A DNA stretch of 64,000 nucleotides, taken from Muriicola jejuensis. GTDB taxonomy: Bacteria; Bacteroidota; Bacteroidia; Flavobacteriales; Flavobacteriaceae. The notes beneath the pieces are model-generated. The model ran no database searches, was not told where the DNA came from, and saw only the letters and a list, made by a program, of their open reading frames with translations. The position numbers were made by a program, and so were the translations under genes. Shown here one piece after another: positions 1 through 8,730 of the stretch. The stretch is from the NCBI RefSeq assembly GCF_010671595.1, contig NZ_JAABOP010000004.1:248001-312000 (forward strand), read 5' to 3'. Numbering within the stretch: position 1 is the first letter of the stretch; the number at the start of each line of letters is the position of its first letter.

Positions 1-195
1 AAATCAGGTGTTCAGTCCGATGTGATGGTGATACCCCCCGGCAGAGATAAAGGCCGCATCTTCCCCATAAGTGGTGGTGAGTTCAAAGCCCAGAAGGCCG
101 CAGTAGAAGTCGAGCGACCGCTGCAGGTCCGAAACTTTCAGGTGTACGTGACCGATGCGAGTCTCAGGGGGCAAAGCATATTCGTCGTTCTCCAT
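1..195 (-). CDS. VOC (glyoxalase-fold) family protein, 3' part missing
   Basis: The reading frame starts with ATG at 195 and runs off the left edge, so only about 64 N-terminal residues are seen. They match the first beta-alpha-beta module of the vicinal oxygen chelate fold: the metal-binding His lies in GHVHLKV, followed by SLDFYCGLLGFEL and the HHHIGLN strand that commonly pairs subunits. Members are metal-dependent dioxygenases, isomerases or lyases, and the substrate cannot be inferred from this fragment. It lies 15 bases downstream of tsaC on the same strand and is probably co-transcribed with it. Confidence 0.8.
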
Positions 196-210
196 AAGCC
201 GCTTCTTTAC

Positions 211-1179
211 CTAATTCGCTTCATCCCGGTGTGTGGCCCTTTCCAGTTTGTCATTGATCGTCTTGCCCAGGCCATGATCGGGAAATCGTTCTGCAATGAT
301 CATATCCAGGTCCAGGCTGTCCAGGCGATGCATGGCGGCATAGAGGTTATGTGCGGCTTCTTCGAGATCTCCTGTGGGGGAAAGGACTTCCTGGTTTGCT
401 GCCTTTATGCCCTTTATTTTCTCTTGGAAGAGCAGTAACCCTATCTTCTTATCGGGATGAAGGGTGACGAGGCCTCTGACGTCTTCGGTCAGGTACGTAT
501 CTGTAACCGGAGCGTAATGCCGAAGAAGCATCCCGGGGGCAGAGGGTTGCTGGTCCACACTTTTTGTATTAAAGGAAATCTCCCCTACCTTCTCCATTAT
601 CTCCTCGAGGGAAAGGGATCCCATTCTGAAGACCACGGGCCTTTCCCCCTCAAAACCGATGATGGTCGATTCTATACCTTTCCGGCATTCACCCCCGTCC
701 AGGATCACCGGAAGCGTATCCCCGAAATACTTTTCTACATGGGCCGCGGAAGTAGGGCTGATCGAGCCGAAGGGATTCGCGCTGGGAGCCGCCAGGGGGA
801 AGTCGAGTTGCTCCAACAGCTCTAAGGTAAGCGGGTGGTCCGGCACACGGACCGCCACCGTATCCTTCCCTGAGGTTACTGCATCCGGGATATTGGGTTG
901 TTTCTTCAGCACCAGAGTCAGCGGACCAGGCCAGAATGACCTGGCGAGGTGGTAGGCCACATCCGGAATATCGCGGGCGACCTGTGGGAGGTAGTCCGCA
1001 GATTTGATATGGACGATAAGCGGGTTGTAATGGGGTCTCTTCTTTGTACTGAAGATCTTACCCACAGCGTCTTCGTCCAGGGCATTTCCGGCAAGGCCAT
1101 AGACGGTTTCCGTAGGCAGGGCGATGATCCCTCCTGATTCCAGTTCTTTTCTTGCCTTGTCTAGATCAACCGTGATCAT
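211..1179 (-). CDS. tsaC: L-threonylcarbamoyladenylate synthase (TsaC/Sua5 type)
   Basis: The enzyme makes threonylcarbamoyl-AMP from threonine, bicarbonate and ATP, the first step of the t6A37 modification of ANN-decoding tRNAs, in the cytoplasm. Residues 1-190 form the YrdC domain, with the start IIALPTETVYGLAGNA, the KKRPHYNPL nucleotide-binding region and PSANPFGSISPT. Residues about 200-322 form the extra Sua5 domain, so this is the long Sua5-like form rather than the short YrdC form. The length of 322 fits that class. It begins with ATG and precedes the VOC gene in the same direction. Family assignment is secure; the partners TsaB, TsaD and TsaE are not in the window. Confidence 0.95.
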   Translation of the reverse strand: MITVDLDKARKELESGGIIALPTETVYGLAGNALDEDAVGKIFSTKKRPHYNPLIVHIKSADYLPQVARDIPDVAYHLARSFWPGPLTLVLKKQPNIPDAVTSGKDTVAVRVPDHPLTLELLEQLDFPLAAPSANPFGSISPTSAAHVEKYFGDTLPVILDGGECRKGIESTIIGFEGERPVVFRMGSLSLEEIMEKVGEISFNTKSVDQQPSAPGMLLRHYAPVTDTYLTEDVRGLVTLHPDKKIGLLLFQEKIKGIKAANQEVLSPTGDLEEAAHNLYAAMHRLDSLDLDMIIAERFPDHGLGKTINDKLERATHRDEAN

Positions 1180-1345
1180 GGTTACCAGGGGAAGGTTCGT
1201 GAATTCTTATGTTATTGTTTCCCGTGAAGGCACTATTCTCTATGTGCTTTTCCTTCTTGGGGACCTCAAAAATAGATTTTCTTTTTAAGGAAGGGAACAA
1301 CTTTTTATTCAAATTCAAGCGATTGTAGTTCGGAACGTATGGAAA

Positions 1346-2419
1346 TCACCCCTTTTTTGGTGCTTCAGAAAAACCTATCAATTTGGAAGCAAAGGTCGCG
1401 ATATCCGGATACGTGCCTGAGGTATTTGAAAGTACCACCACCACCGTTTCCGATTTTGGGATGATCATGAGCTGGCTGGTGCATCCCGTTTGTCCTCCGC
1501 TATGTCCGATTACCAGATTCTCATTTGGTGGAGGACCATAGAGGTACCACCCTAGTCCGTATTTATTACCCTTGTATTCAACGGGTTGAATTTCCAGCAT
1601 GGCCTCCAGGCTTTCCTGACTGATCAGCCTTCCATCCAGAAGGGCATTCCCAAATGCAATAAGGTCCTCAAGTGTGCTGTAAAATCCGCCCCCAGGAACA
1701 CGGTTGCTCAGGTTGTTTTTCTTACCCTTCCTGACTTTCCTCCCATTGTTGTGATACAGGCAGGATGCGTTCTCGCGATCTTCTGTCAAGCCTTCAATAC
1801 CGGTATGGGTCATACCCGCAACCTCGAGTATTTGCGTTTTCATGTATTCGCGATAAGGCAGACCGCTCACTGATTCTATCACTCTGCCCAGGATCACATA
1901 GCCATAAGTCGTATAAAAATAGCTGGTTCCAGGTTCAAACAGTAGAGGCCTATCTATGAAGACCTTCATGGCTGCCTCCAGGGAAGCGAATTGCGCCGTA
2001 TTTTCAATTTCCGACTCGTCCCGATATTGGGGAATACCCGAAGTATGAGACATCAACTGGCGCACAGTGATCTCTTTTTTATCTTCCGGTAGATTCGGGA
2101 GGTAATTTCCGATAGGTGTATCGAGGTTCATCATTCCCTTCTCCACCAGTTGCATCAGAGCCACAGCGGTTAAATTCTTACTGATGGAGGCGATCCTCGT
2201 AGGCGTGTCTATGCTGAATAGTCTTTTGTCTTCGAGGCATGCATACCCGGCGGAACCTGTCCATTTCGTAATTCCCTTGACGGAATAGCCAGCCGTGATC
2301 CCCGTATTTTGTCGATCCCCGGTTAACTCCAGAAGGGCATCATCTGGATCCATGATAGACTGAGCAAAAAGTTGAAAGCCCCCGAAAAGAACCAATAGGC
2401 TGATAAAAGTGTTTTTCAT
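1346..2419 (-). CDS. Secreted serine hydrolase, beta-lactamase class C / PBP fold
   Basis: This 357-residue protein has a signal peptide (hydrophobic 6-18, AQS near the cleavage site) and the class C beta-lactamase/D-alanyl-D-alanine peptidase fold. The nucleophile motif SxxK is S78-I-S-K81. The Tyr region reads FYTTYGYVILG, the YST/YTT version seen in the LACTB-like branch rather than classical YSN. The third motif is GHSGGQTG near residue 303. Such proteins act in the periplasm as esterases, peptidases or peptidoglycan-related hydrolases; true beta-lactamase activity cannot be inferred. It is monocistronic, with 165 gene-free bases toward tsaC. Confidence 0.88.
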   Translation of the reverse strand: MKNTFISLLVLFGGFQLFAQSIMDPDDALLELTGDRQNTGITAGYSVKGITKWTGSAGYACLEDKRLFSIDTPTRIASISKNLTAVALMQLVEKGMMNLDTPIGNYLPNLPEDKKEITVRQLMSHTSGIPQYRDESEIENTAQFASLEAAMKVFIDRPLLFEPGTSYFYTTYGYVILGRVIESVSGLPYREYMKTQILEVAGMTHTGIEGLTEDRENASCLYHNNGRKVRKGKKNNLSNRVPGGGFYSTLEDLIAFGNALLDGRLISQESLEAMLEIQPVEYKGNKYGLGWYLYGPPPNENLVIGHSGGQTGCTSQLMIIPKSETVVVVLSNTSGTYPDIATFASKLIGFSEAPKKG

Positions 2420-2569
2420 TTTATGAATTTAATACCGATTTCCAAACTTCATTGACTATTACCTCAAGGACGAATACGAGTCAGTTTCCTAAAATACTGA
2501 ATCAGATATAAAGAAAGGCTATCTAATGAAAAGCATACATGAATATTTATCTTCTGGTACTGTCTTTCC

Positions 2570-2610
2570 TTTCGGGAAAGTCCCGAAAACAGACAGGGAG
2601 AACCTGTCTG
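2570..2610. repeat. Two perfect hairpins in tandem in a 380-base gene-free stretch
   Basis: The divergent gap 2420-2815 holds no recognisable gene. Inside it TTTCGGGA (2570-2577) pairs with TCCCGAAA (2581-2588) across 3 bases, and immediately afterwards CAGACAGG (2590-2597) pairs with CCTGTCTG (2603-2610) across 5 bases. No T-run follows on either strand, so these are not ordinary rho-independent terminators. They could be the core of a small RNA or a 5' leader structure of the DUF481 gene. Confidence 0.5.
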
Positions 2611-2815
2611 AAGGATCCGAAACACTTTCAAAAATCAAATTGAAATAACACAATAAACCCTCCGACTTTGAAATTCACGAATGCTGAAGTATGTTTGGAA
2701 CCCAGAAAAAGTAAAGTACTGAGATCATCCATGGCGGATCACTTAATGAGTTTCGTTCGCAATACAGCCTTGTGCTGTTTTAGTCTCAGGAATCTGAGCA
2801 TTGAATTCAGAACGT

Positions 2816-3574
2816 ATGAATAAAGTCGTCTTTATATTCCTGTGCTTACCGGTTATCCTACTAGGACAAATCAATGAGAGTGACACCCTGAATTTTAAGG
2901 CGAACCTTTCCATCACCGGATTCTGGCAGGGAGGGAATGTGGAAACCCTGATCTTCAGGGCAAAATCGGATCTGAGTTTTAAACCCTGGAAAAAAGGGGT
3001 ATTTAAAACAAGAAATTCCTATATCTACCAGGAGTTTGGCAGGGAAAAGGCCGATGAGGATATTCTGAGCCTCAATTTTTTGTATTTCAACCCGGAACGC
3101 AAGATCTATCCATTTCTCCTGGGCTTCGTGAGTACCAATTTTCGAAGGGAAATCGATCTGCGGCTCCTGACGGGCGCCGGAGTTTCCTTTCAGCTTCTTC
3201 AACAGAACAAGAACTGGCTTAAATTTTCTGTTTCCAGCGAATACGAACGCACGGATTTTTCAAGAGCTTCTTTCAACAGGTCTTCCTATGACGGGCAGGA
3301 AACCATCCGCACGATGCGGGCAACGCTCTGGGTCAACGGAAAATACTATCTGTTCAAGGACAAACTGATCCTCAGTCATGAAAGTTACATACAACCCTCA
3401 CTGGGTCAAAGCGATAATTACAGGTGGCAGGCCGATCTGGGCCTGGAATTGCCCGTATGGTCCTTTTTAAATGTAAAACTCAATTATATCAACACCTTTG
3501 AAAGCGTGGTCATCTCGGGTCAGAAACAAGAAGACAGGTTTTTGACCTTCGGATTTACGGTCAAGACCTACTGA
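2816..3574 (+). CDS. DUF481 family outer-membrane beta-barrel-like protein
   Basis: The predicted protein of about 252 residues has a signal peptide (KVVFIFLCLPVILLGQ) and then alternating short beta-strands with aromatic ends and polar turns, the pattern of DUF481 (YdiY-like) proteins of the outer membrane. Typical elements are LNFKANLSITGFWQGGNVETL at the start of the barrel and the final strand DRFLTFGFTVKTY ending in an aromatic residue. I place the start at ATG 2816 because an upstream TTG at 2801 would add five residues before the signal peptide. Function in this family is not established. It converges with the lipid kinase gene, 30 bases away. Confidence 0.75.
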   Translation: MNKVVFIFLCLPVILLGQINESDTLNFKANLSITGFWQGGNVETLIFRAKSDLSFKPWKKGVFKTRNSYIYQEFGREKADEDILSLNFLYFNPERKIYPFLLGFVSTNFRREIDLRLLTGAGVSFQLLQQNKNWLKFSVSSEYERTDFSRASFNRSSYDGQETIRTMRATLWVNGKYYLFKDKLILSHESYIQPSLGQSDNYRWQADLGLELPVWSFLNVKLNYINTFESVVISGQKQEDRFLTFGFTVKTY

Positions 3575-3604
3575 CCTACCTTGCCTGGAGGAATCCTTTA
3601 GCAA

Positions 3605-4513
3605 TCAGGCAGGAAACAAAAAACGCAGGGCGCCGGGTAGCACTTTTATGTTTGCCGGTAACAAACCCACATATTCCCCATCAGCTTCGATCCCGCATGA
3701 ATCAGGGCTTTCCATTCTGAGTGAATCCGCACTGTGATACTGCACTTCAGGATGGTCGATTTTTATTCCCTTCTTCAATTTACCGAGTTTTCTGAGATAG
3801 TCCCAAAGGCTCAGATCCCCGAAAATGGCTAATTCAAATTTTCCGTCATCCAGAAGCGCATCCGGAGTAATACAGATACCATGGCCGAGATATCGTCCGT
3901 TCCCTACCGCCAGTTGTAGTAACCTTCCCTCGTATCGCCATGAGCCTGCTGAGCAGATAACCCTCTTCTTTCTGTATTTGAGAAATCCTTTTACGATACT
4001 GCCGAAGTAATGCAAGGCCGGACCCAGCTTGGGCTCTGACCTCTCCATCTGCAGTACAACTTCCGGGCCCAGGCCGATCCCTGCCACATTAATAAAATAA
4101 CGGGCTTCCGGTACTCTCGAGGATAGGATTTGTCCGACATCAATCCTGCGAATGGAATGAGAGTCAATGGACCTTGCGAGACTTTCAACAGAAGGAGTCA
4201 GCCCGGCCGTTCTGGCAAAGTCATTGGCAGAACCCCACGGAAGCAGGCCTATAATGGGATAATTTTCATCCCCCACACCGCTCTGCATCACTCCATTCAC
4301 CACCTCGTGCAGGGTGCCGTCCCCCCCTACAGCAATCAGGTAGTCGCATCCCATTTCTGCTGACTTCTTAGCCAATTCAATGGCGTGCTTTGTTCCCTGT
4401 GTATATAAAAATTCCACCTGGCCCGAATACTTGTTATCAAAGTGATAGAGTAACTCCGGAAGGCGCTTTCTCAGCCGGTCTTGCTTGTTGTTGATAATGA
4501 ATACGAGTTTCAT
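3605..4513 (-). CDS. YegS/BmrU-type lipid kinase (diacylglycerol kinase catalytic domain)
   Basis: This 302-residue protein belongs to the diacylglycerol/sphingosine kinase superfamily, which phosphorylates membrane lipids with ATP. The N-terminal half carries the nucleotide-binding signature VGGDGTLHEVVNGV and, further on, the LLPWGSANDFARTAGL segment. The C-terminal half is the two-layer beta-sandwich with DDGKFELAIFG. ATG 4513 starts the first conserved strand MKLVFIIN; an upstream start at 4564 would add 17 unrelated residues. The lipid substrate is unknown. The gene stands alone, convergent with DUF481. Confidence 0.88.
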   Translation of the reverse strand: MKLVFIINNKQDRLRKRLPELLYHFDNKYSGQVEFLYTQGTKHAIELAKKSAEMGCDYLIAVGGDGTLHEVVNGVMQSGVGDENYPIIGLLPWGSANDFARTAGLTPSVESLARSIDSHSIRRIDVGQILSSRVPEARYFINVAGIGLGPEVVLQMERSEPKLGPALHYFGSIVKGFLKYRKKRVICSAGSWRYEGRLLQLAVGNGRYLGHGICITPDALLDDGKFELAIFGDLSLWDYLRKLGKLKKGIKIDHPEVQYHSADSLRMESPDSCGIEADGEYVGLLPANIKVLPGALRFLFPA

Positions 4514-4621
4514 CGGGCTAAATTCTAGATGGGTTCCAATGTACTTCAAAAAAATCGGCAACATGACCAGGGATTCTCCCTGGACAGAGGTCGTGGGTAC
4601 CTTCTATTCCTCAACATATCT

Positions 4622-5236
4622 TCAGGCGGTCTTTCCTCCGCGGATCAACAACCAAATGGCGAAGGACAGCTCGCCAATGACGCTGGGTATGGCTACGAGC
4701 AGGAGGAAAACGTCTGCGTGTTCCTGGTAATCCGGCATTAAAAAGCGAGCAGAGGTATCCACCATATACATCAACCCGGCAGCGATAAGAAGGAACCCTA
4801 TGATCTTAGGCTTTCCAATGATGATTCCTAAAAGGATGAGATGAACCCCGAAAAAGAAGAGCCCTATGGGCCAGATGTTATTAAATATATCTACCTGGTA
4901 CAAGATTTCCGCTTCTGTATTTTTCTGAAAGACAAGTGGGAGCGAAAAGATGGCGATACCCATGAGGGCGGCATGCATCATACGGAACAGGGTGCTGGGG
5001 AAGGTCAGAACATGGTTCTTGTAAAGTTCGTACAAAGCCCATGCCACCACCACATCAAAGACGACGGTAAGGAGGAAAGCCATGATACCAAAGCGAACCG
5101 TCATCCCGTTTTCCTGAACCATCTCCAATGGTGATGCCAGGATACGCTCTATCACAAAGAAGTTGGCAAATACAGCTGCAAAAAAAATAATCAGATAGCT
5201 GGTTCCCCCTACAATCGCATATTTTCTAGTTGACAT
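4622..5236 (-). CDS. DUF4386 family integral membrane protein
   Basis: The 204-residue protein has about six hydrophobic segments (near residues 7-29, 46-70, 85-103, 117-138, 141-160 and 178-198) and the N-terminal arrangement YAIVGGTSYLIIFFAAVFANFF plus a conserved VFDVVVAWALYELY segment that fits the DUF4386 family. No catalytic motif is visible and the function of the family is unknown. It starts with ATG. About 255 bases upstream to the next gene show no RNA or repeat. Confidence 0.75.
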   Translation of the reverse strand: MSTRKYAIVGGTSYLIIFFAAVFANFFVIERILASPLEMVQENGMTVRFGIMAFLLTVVFDVVVAWALYELYKNHVLTFPSTLFRMMHAALMGIAIFSLPLVFQKNTEAEILYQVDIFNNIWPIGLFFFGVHLILLGIIIGKPKIIGFLLIAAGLMYMVDTSARFLMPDYQEHADVFLLLVAIPSVIGELSFAIWLLIRGGKTA

Positions 5237-5492
5237 TAGTTCCTTTTAATGATGTGATTCCTTTTTGAGAAAACAGAAATCCCCACAAACACATGGAGTG
5301 GAACGGTAAGATAACGAAATTGTAAAAATCTCATAGGCCTACCAGGAGGTTAAGGTTAGGTTTTTAAAACTACACCGGGAACAACTCCATTTGTGCGATT
5401 AGATCGGATTCCGTAAAATCTGTGCTTACTGCTGAGTTTTCTCAAGCAGCTGAAAAGGAATTCTCATTATCTTCGCTGGCTTTTGTTATGCA

Positions 5493-6122
5493 GTGTTAGA
5501 TAATCATACTTTGGAGCAATGGCTCGCCTGGGTGGATGAGCTCTCCGAAAAGGATTTTGTAGTTGTCGACGGGTTTCTAAAACCGGATGTGCTGGCCGAA
5601 ATTAAGGTGGGCTTTGAGACCCATCTTTCCTCTTTTACCAAAGCGGGGATCGGAGCTGCCCATGAACAAATAATCCGTCAGGATATCAGAGGGGATTATA
5701 CCTACTGGCTCGACAGAAAAAGGGATATCCACATGAAAATGTTCTGGGGTCTTGTGGACGAGACCCTGCATATCTTTAACAGATATTGTTACCTCAGCCT
5801 GTCGGGATATGAATTCCACTATGCGGTCTATCCGCCTGGAGCAGGATACGAGAAACACCTGGACCAGTTCGACCATCGAAGTAACCGCTTGATCACGATG
5901 GTATTTTACCTGAACGAGAACTGGCAGAAAGGAGACGGAGGAGAACTGGAAATATTTCAGAAAAACGGTGACACGGTCATCGTGGAACCTCTGGATGCCC
6001 GCTGTGTATTGTTTAAAAGTGCTGAGGTCCCGCACAGGGTTTTACCGTCGAGGAAAAACAGGCATAGCGTCTCGGGGTGGTTATTGCACCAACCCTCCGG
6101 CCTGGGCCAATTGTTTGGATAA
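5493..6122 (+). CDS. 2-oxoglutarate/Fe(II)-dependent oxygenase
   Basis: The 209-residue protein is a compact prolyl-4-hydroxylase-like dioxygenase. The iron ligands are visible: H122 and D124 in YEKHLDQF, and H181 in VPHRVLPS, with R190 in RHSVSGW as the 2-oxoglutarate-binding arginine. YPPGAGYEKH and LNENWQKGDGGEL are family hallmarks. It has no signal peptide and should be cytoplasmic. The frame opens with GTG at 5493; an ATG five bases upstream is out of frame and stops at once. The substrate (protein side chain or small molecule) is unknown. Confidence 0.88.
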   Translation: MLDNHTLEQWLAWVDELSEKDFVVVDGFLKPDVLAEIKVGFETHLSSFTKAGIGAAHEQIIRQDIRGDYTYWLDRKRDIHMKMFWGLVDETLHIFNRYCYLSLSGYEFHYAVYPPGAGYEKHLDQFDHRSNRLITMVFYLNENWQKGDGGELEIFQKNGDTVIVEPLDARCVLFKSAEVPHRVLPSRKNRHSVSGWLLHQPSGLGQLFG

Positions 6123-6168
6123 GACGGGGTTCAAATGATCTAAAGAGGAGTCGTAAGGCAGCAGGGAT

Positions 6169-7149
6169 TTAGCGCTCCATCGAGATCACGATCTTGCCAA
6201 GGTGAGCTGATTCCCCAAATCGCTGAACTGCCAAGGGGGTCTGCTCAAAGGGGAATGGACCATCGATCACACACCTGATACCGCCCTTTTCGATCAGTTT
6301 TTGTATAAAATCAAGATCCTCATTAGACCTGAGCATGACCAACTTTACACGTTTTCTGCTGAAAACCTTCAGAATGGGATTGAGATAGAGCATCTGCAAT
6401 AATTTTCCCGATGCACCCCCAACGGTCACATACTTTCCTCCTGGCTTGAGAACTTTCAGGTATTTCCATAGCGATCGGTTGGTACGGCAATCGAGGATCA
6501 GGTCATATTTTTGATTCCCCTGCGTGAAATCCTCTTTCTTATAATCGATCACAACATCGCAGCCCAGAGTTTTCATGGCATCCAGCTTATTTGCAGAATC
6601 CACCCCGGTCACATGCGCTTGGTAATGCTTCCATATCTGTACGGCAAAAGTACCCATACCCCCGCCTCCGCCATTGATCAGGATTTGCATCCCCTCCGTG
6701 ATTTCACCTACTGCCCTAAGTCCCTGTAAGGCCAGCATGGATGCATGCGGAATGCTTGCAGCTTCTTCAAAGCTCATCCATCCGGGTTTATGTACCAGAG
6801 CCCTTTCGTCTATACATAGCCATTCGGCATAGCTGCCAAAACCGTAATACGAGATATCTCCATAAACGGTATCTCCAACTTTGAATTTCGCAACTTCATT
6901 ACCCACCTCCTCTACAATGCCCGACACCTCCATCCCTGGGATTCGGAGCTTTTTTCTCTGTCGGAAAACGCCAAAGAGAAGACGGTATTCCCAAGGTTTT
7001 CCCGAAGAAATACACCAATCATAATCGTTGACCGAAGTGGCGCAAACCCTGATTTTTACCTCCCTCTTTTTAGGAGTGGGTGCCTCAATATCCACCATGT
7101 GAAATACTTCAGCAGGAGGTCCGTATTTTGTGATCGTAAACGCTTTCAC
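6169..7149 (-). CDS. Medium-chain dehydrogenase/reductase, quinone-oxidoreductase-like
   Basis: The protein is a zinc-free MDR of the quinone oxidoreductase/RTN4IP1-like type. The GroES-like N-terminal domain begins KAFTITKYGPPAEVF and contains the segment GMEVSGIVEEVG; the Rossmann domain has the dinucleotide motif INGGGGGMGTFAVQIWK. No structural zinc cysteine cluster is present. I prefer the GTG start at 7149 because it places the conserved KAFTITKYG directly after the initiator; a TTG at 7200 would add 17 basic residues with no family counterpart. It probably reduces enones or quinones with NADPH; the substrate is unknown. The LuxR-type regulator lies just upstream on the same strand. Confidence 0.85.
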   Translation of the reverse strand: MKAFTITKYGPPAEVFHMVDIEAPTPKKREVKIRVCATSVNDYDWCISSGKPWEYRLLFGVFRQRKKLRIPGMEVSGIVEEVGNEVAKFKVGDTVYGDISYYGFGSYAEWLCIDERALVHKPGWMSFEEAASIPHASMLALQGLRAVGEITEGMQILINGGGGGMGTFAVQIWKHYQAHVTGVDSANKLDAMKTLGCDVVIDYKKEDFTQGNQKYDLILDCRTNRSLWKYLKVLKPGGKYVTVGGASGKLLQMLYLNPILKVFSRKRVKLVMLRSNEDLDFIQKLIEKGGIRCVIDGPFPFEQTPLAVQRFGESAHLGKIVISMER

Positions 7150-7218
7150 CTCAGGAAGGACTGGCTTTGACTTTGCTTTTATCCTTTGAAAGATAAGCAA
7201 TAAAACCTACAGCATCGA

Positions 7219-7848
7219 TTAAGCCGCGTCCATCTGGCGTATCTTTTTCAGGGCCTCGGATTTAGAATTTACGTCGAGTTTGAGGTAGATGTTCTGAATG
7301 TGAAAGTTGACCGTACTCGGGGTGACGTAAAGTTGATCTGCGATCTCCTTATACGTGGCCCCTTTGCTAAGCCATTCTATGATCTGGTTCTCACGTTCCG
7401 AGAAATGCTGGTAGGTCTTCCTACGGTACATGCTGATGAGCTTCTTTGCCACATCATGACTAAGGGCAGCGCCTTCTTTCCGAACGGCATTCAATGCCTG
7501 TCTGAGCCTTTTCTTACCCACGGGTTTGGTCAGGTACCCCTCAGCTCCGTGGCGGAATGCCTGCATGATCATCTCGTACTGATCCTCCAGACTCACCATG
7601 ATCACAACAGCCTGATTCTCCGCTTTTTGGAATTCGTTAAGTCCGTCGATACCGGACAGGCCGGAAAAGGAAGTTTCCGAGAGAACGATATCGGGACAGA
7701 CCCTGTCGAAGTCGGCCAGAGCGTCCTCGACCCGCCAGTACATCCCGGCCAGGTCATATTCCCGGTAACTGCTGAAATAGTAGCTATACCTTTCGTGAAA
7801 TCTCGGATCGCTGTCGATTACAATAACCTTTAAAGTAGTTCTGTTCAT
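7219..7848 (-). CDS. LuxR/NarL-type response regulator with Glu at the phospho-acceptor position
   Basis: The 209-residue regulator has a receiver domain (about 5-125) and a LuxR helix-turn-helix (about 140-205: FSERENQIIEWLSKGATYKEIADQ, then TPSTVNFHIQNIYLKL). In the receiver, alignment of PDIVLSETSFSG with the usual PDxxLxDxxMPG puts Glu58 where the phospho-acceptor Asp belongs, and the acidic pair DD is IDSD. The conserved Ser86 and Lys108 (YLTKPV) remain. ATG 7848 is the likely start; GTG 7875 would add nine residues. No kinase is adjacent. It likely works without phosphorylation or in a permanently active-like state. Confidence 0.88.
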   Translation of the reverse strand: MNRTTLKVIVIDSDPRFHERYSYYFSSYREYDLAGMYWRVEDALADFDRVCPDIVLSETSFSGLSGIDGLNEFQKAENQAVVIMVSLEDQYEMIMQAFRHGAEGYLTKPVGKKRLRQALNAVRKEGAALSHDVAKKLISMYRRKTYQHFSERENQIIEWLSKGATYKEIADQLYVTPSTVNFHIQNIYLKLDVNSKSEALKKIRQMDAA

Positions 7849-8730
7849 CTTCACAATTTTTGGGTTAGGATACACTTATGGTCCCTGCAGAACCCGAACA
7901 TACCAGAGGGAAATTACGCGTTACGGATCGGTAACATAAAAATCCCTTGGTCAAAGACGGGCAGGCAATGGATGGACCAATACCCGAAGGAAGCAGGTAG
8001 ATTAAACCTGCGAAGGGGCCGGCTCAGCAGTTAGCCACATGAACCTTGTCTTTCGGATGGGTATTCCCGAAAGAAGGTGCTCTTTTCATTGCTTTTTTAC
8101 GCTGTCCTGAGCGATGTCCTGAAGTCAGATGAAGTTGGGAATGGAAGGTCTGGATACTCCATTCGAAAAAACTGTAGGTAGAGTTCATTTCCATAGGGTA
8201 AAGATTTGGGGTTGTATCGTTTACTGAAAGAAAAATTACAGATTACCCCTATTCCGACCTAGGAAATGCAGTTTTTTTCGATAAAATGTAAGAAAAGAGT
8301 GTATTTCATCGGAAATCAGCTACAAAAACCGACCCGGTGGTCGGTAAAATTGCAGGTTTTGAGGGTATTTACCCCTGGCTAATCAGACCCTATCCCACGC
8401 TACCAATTTCCAGTTTGTTCGCATGATCTCCTTTGGTCTGTTTGAAAGAAAAAATCGGTCAGATATACATAATACAACCTGTTCTCCGGGTCATATCATT
8501 GCCTGGCATCCGATAGGAGCGTTTGCCTGATTGGCTGGTACCATCTGAACGCCACTTGTGCCCGGGGATAGAGGACACTGGCAATGAGCAGATGAACCCC
8601 ACTGATATCCGACCGATTGTATTTCTTTCATGATTTCCCTTGAATTCTTGCCCGAAGCCTTCCTGGATCCGGTCAATCCTTATTTAATGCGATAAGATTT
8701 GGCAGGTATTTATATTTCAGATCTTTCGGA
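7849..8730. other. Gene-poor stretch of about 880 bases with shared box and inverted repeats
   Basis: No protein gene is convincing here; one short reading frame on the reverse strand (8491-8676) has no family resemblance. The stretch is upstream of the LuxR-type regulator. It contains ACCGAC/GTCGGT inverted arms at 8328-8345, a near-palindrome around 8362-8375 (AGGGTA TT TACCCC), and GTATTTCATCGGAAA at 8301-8315, which recurs with one change at 10229-10243 beyond the PD40 gene. It may be a long regulatory region or a decayed gene. Confidence 0.45.

Noticed and set aside
8491-8676. Reverse-strand frame of 61 residues in the 0.9-kb gap
   Set aside because: It has no family likeness and no visible promoter or overlap with neighbours.
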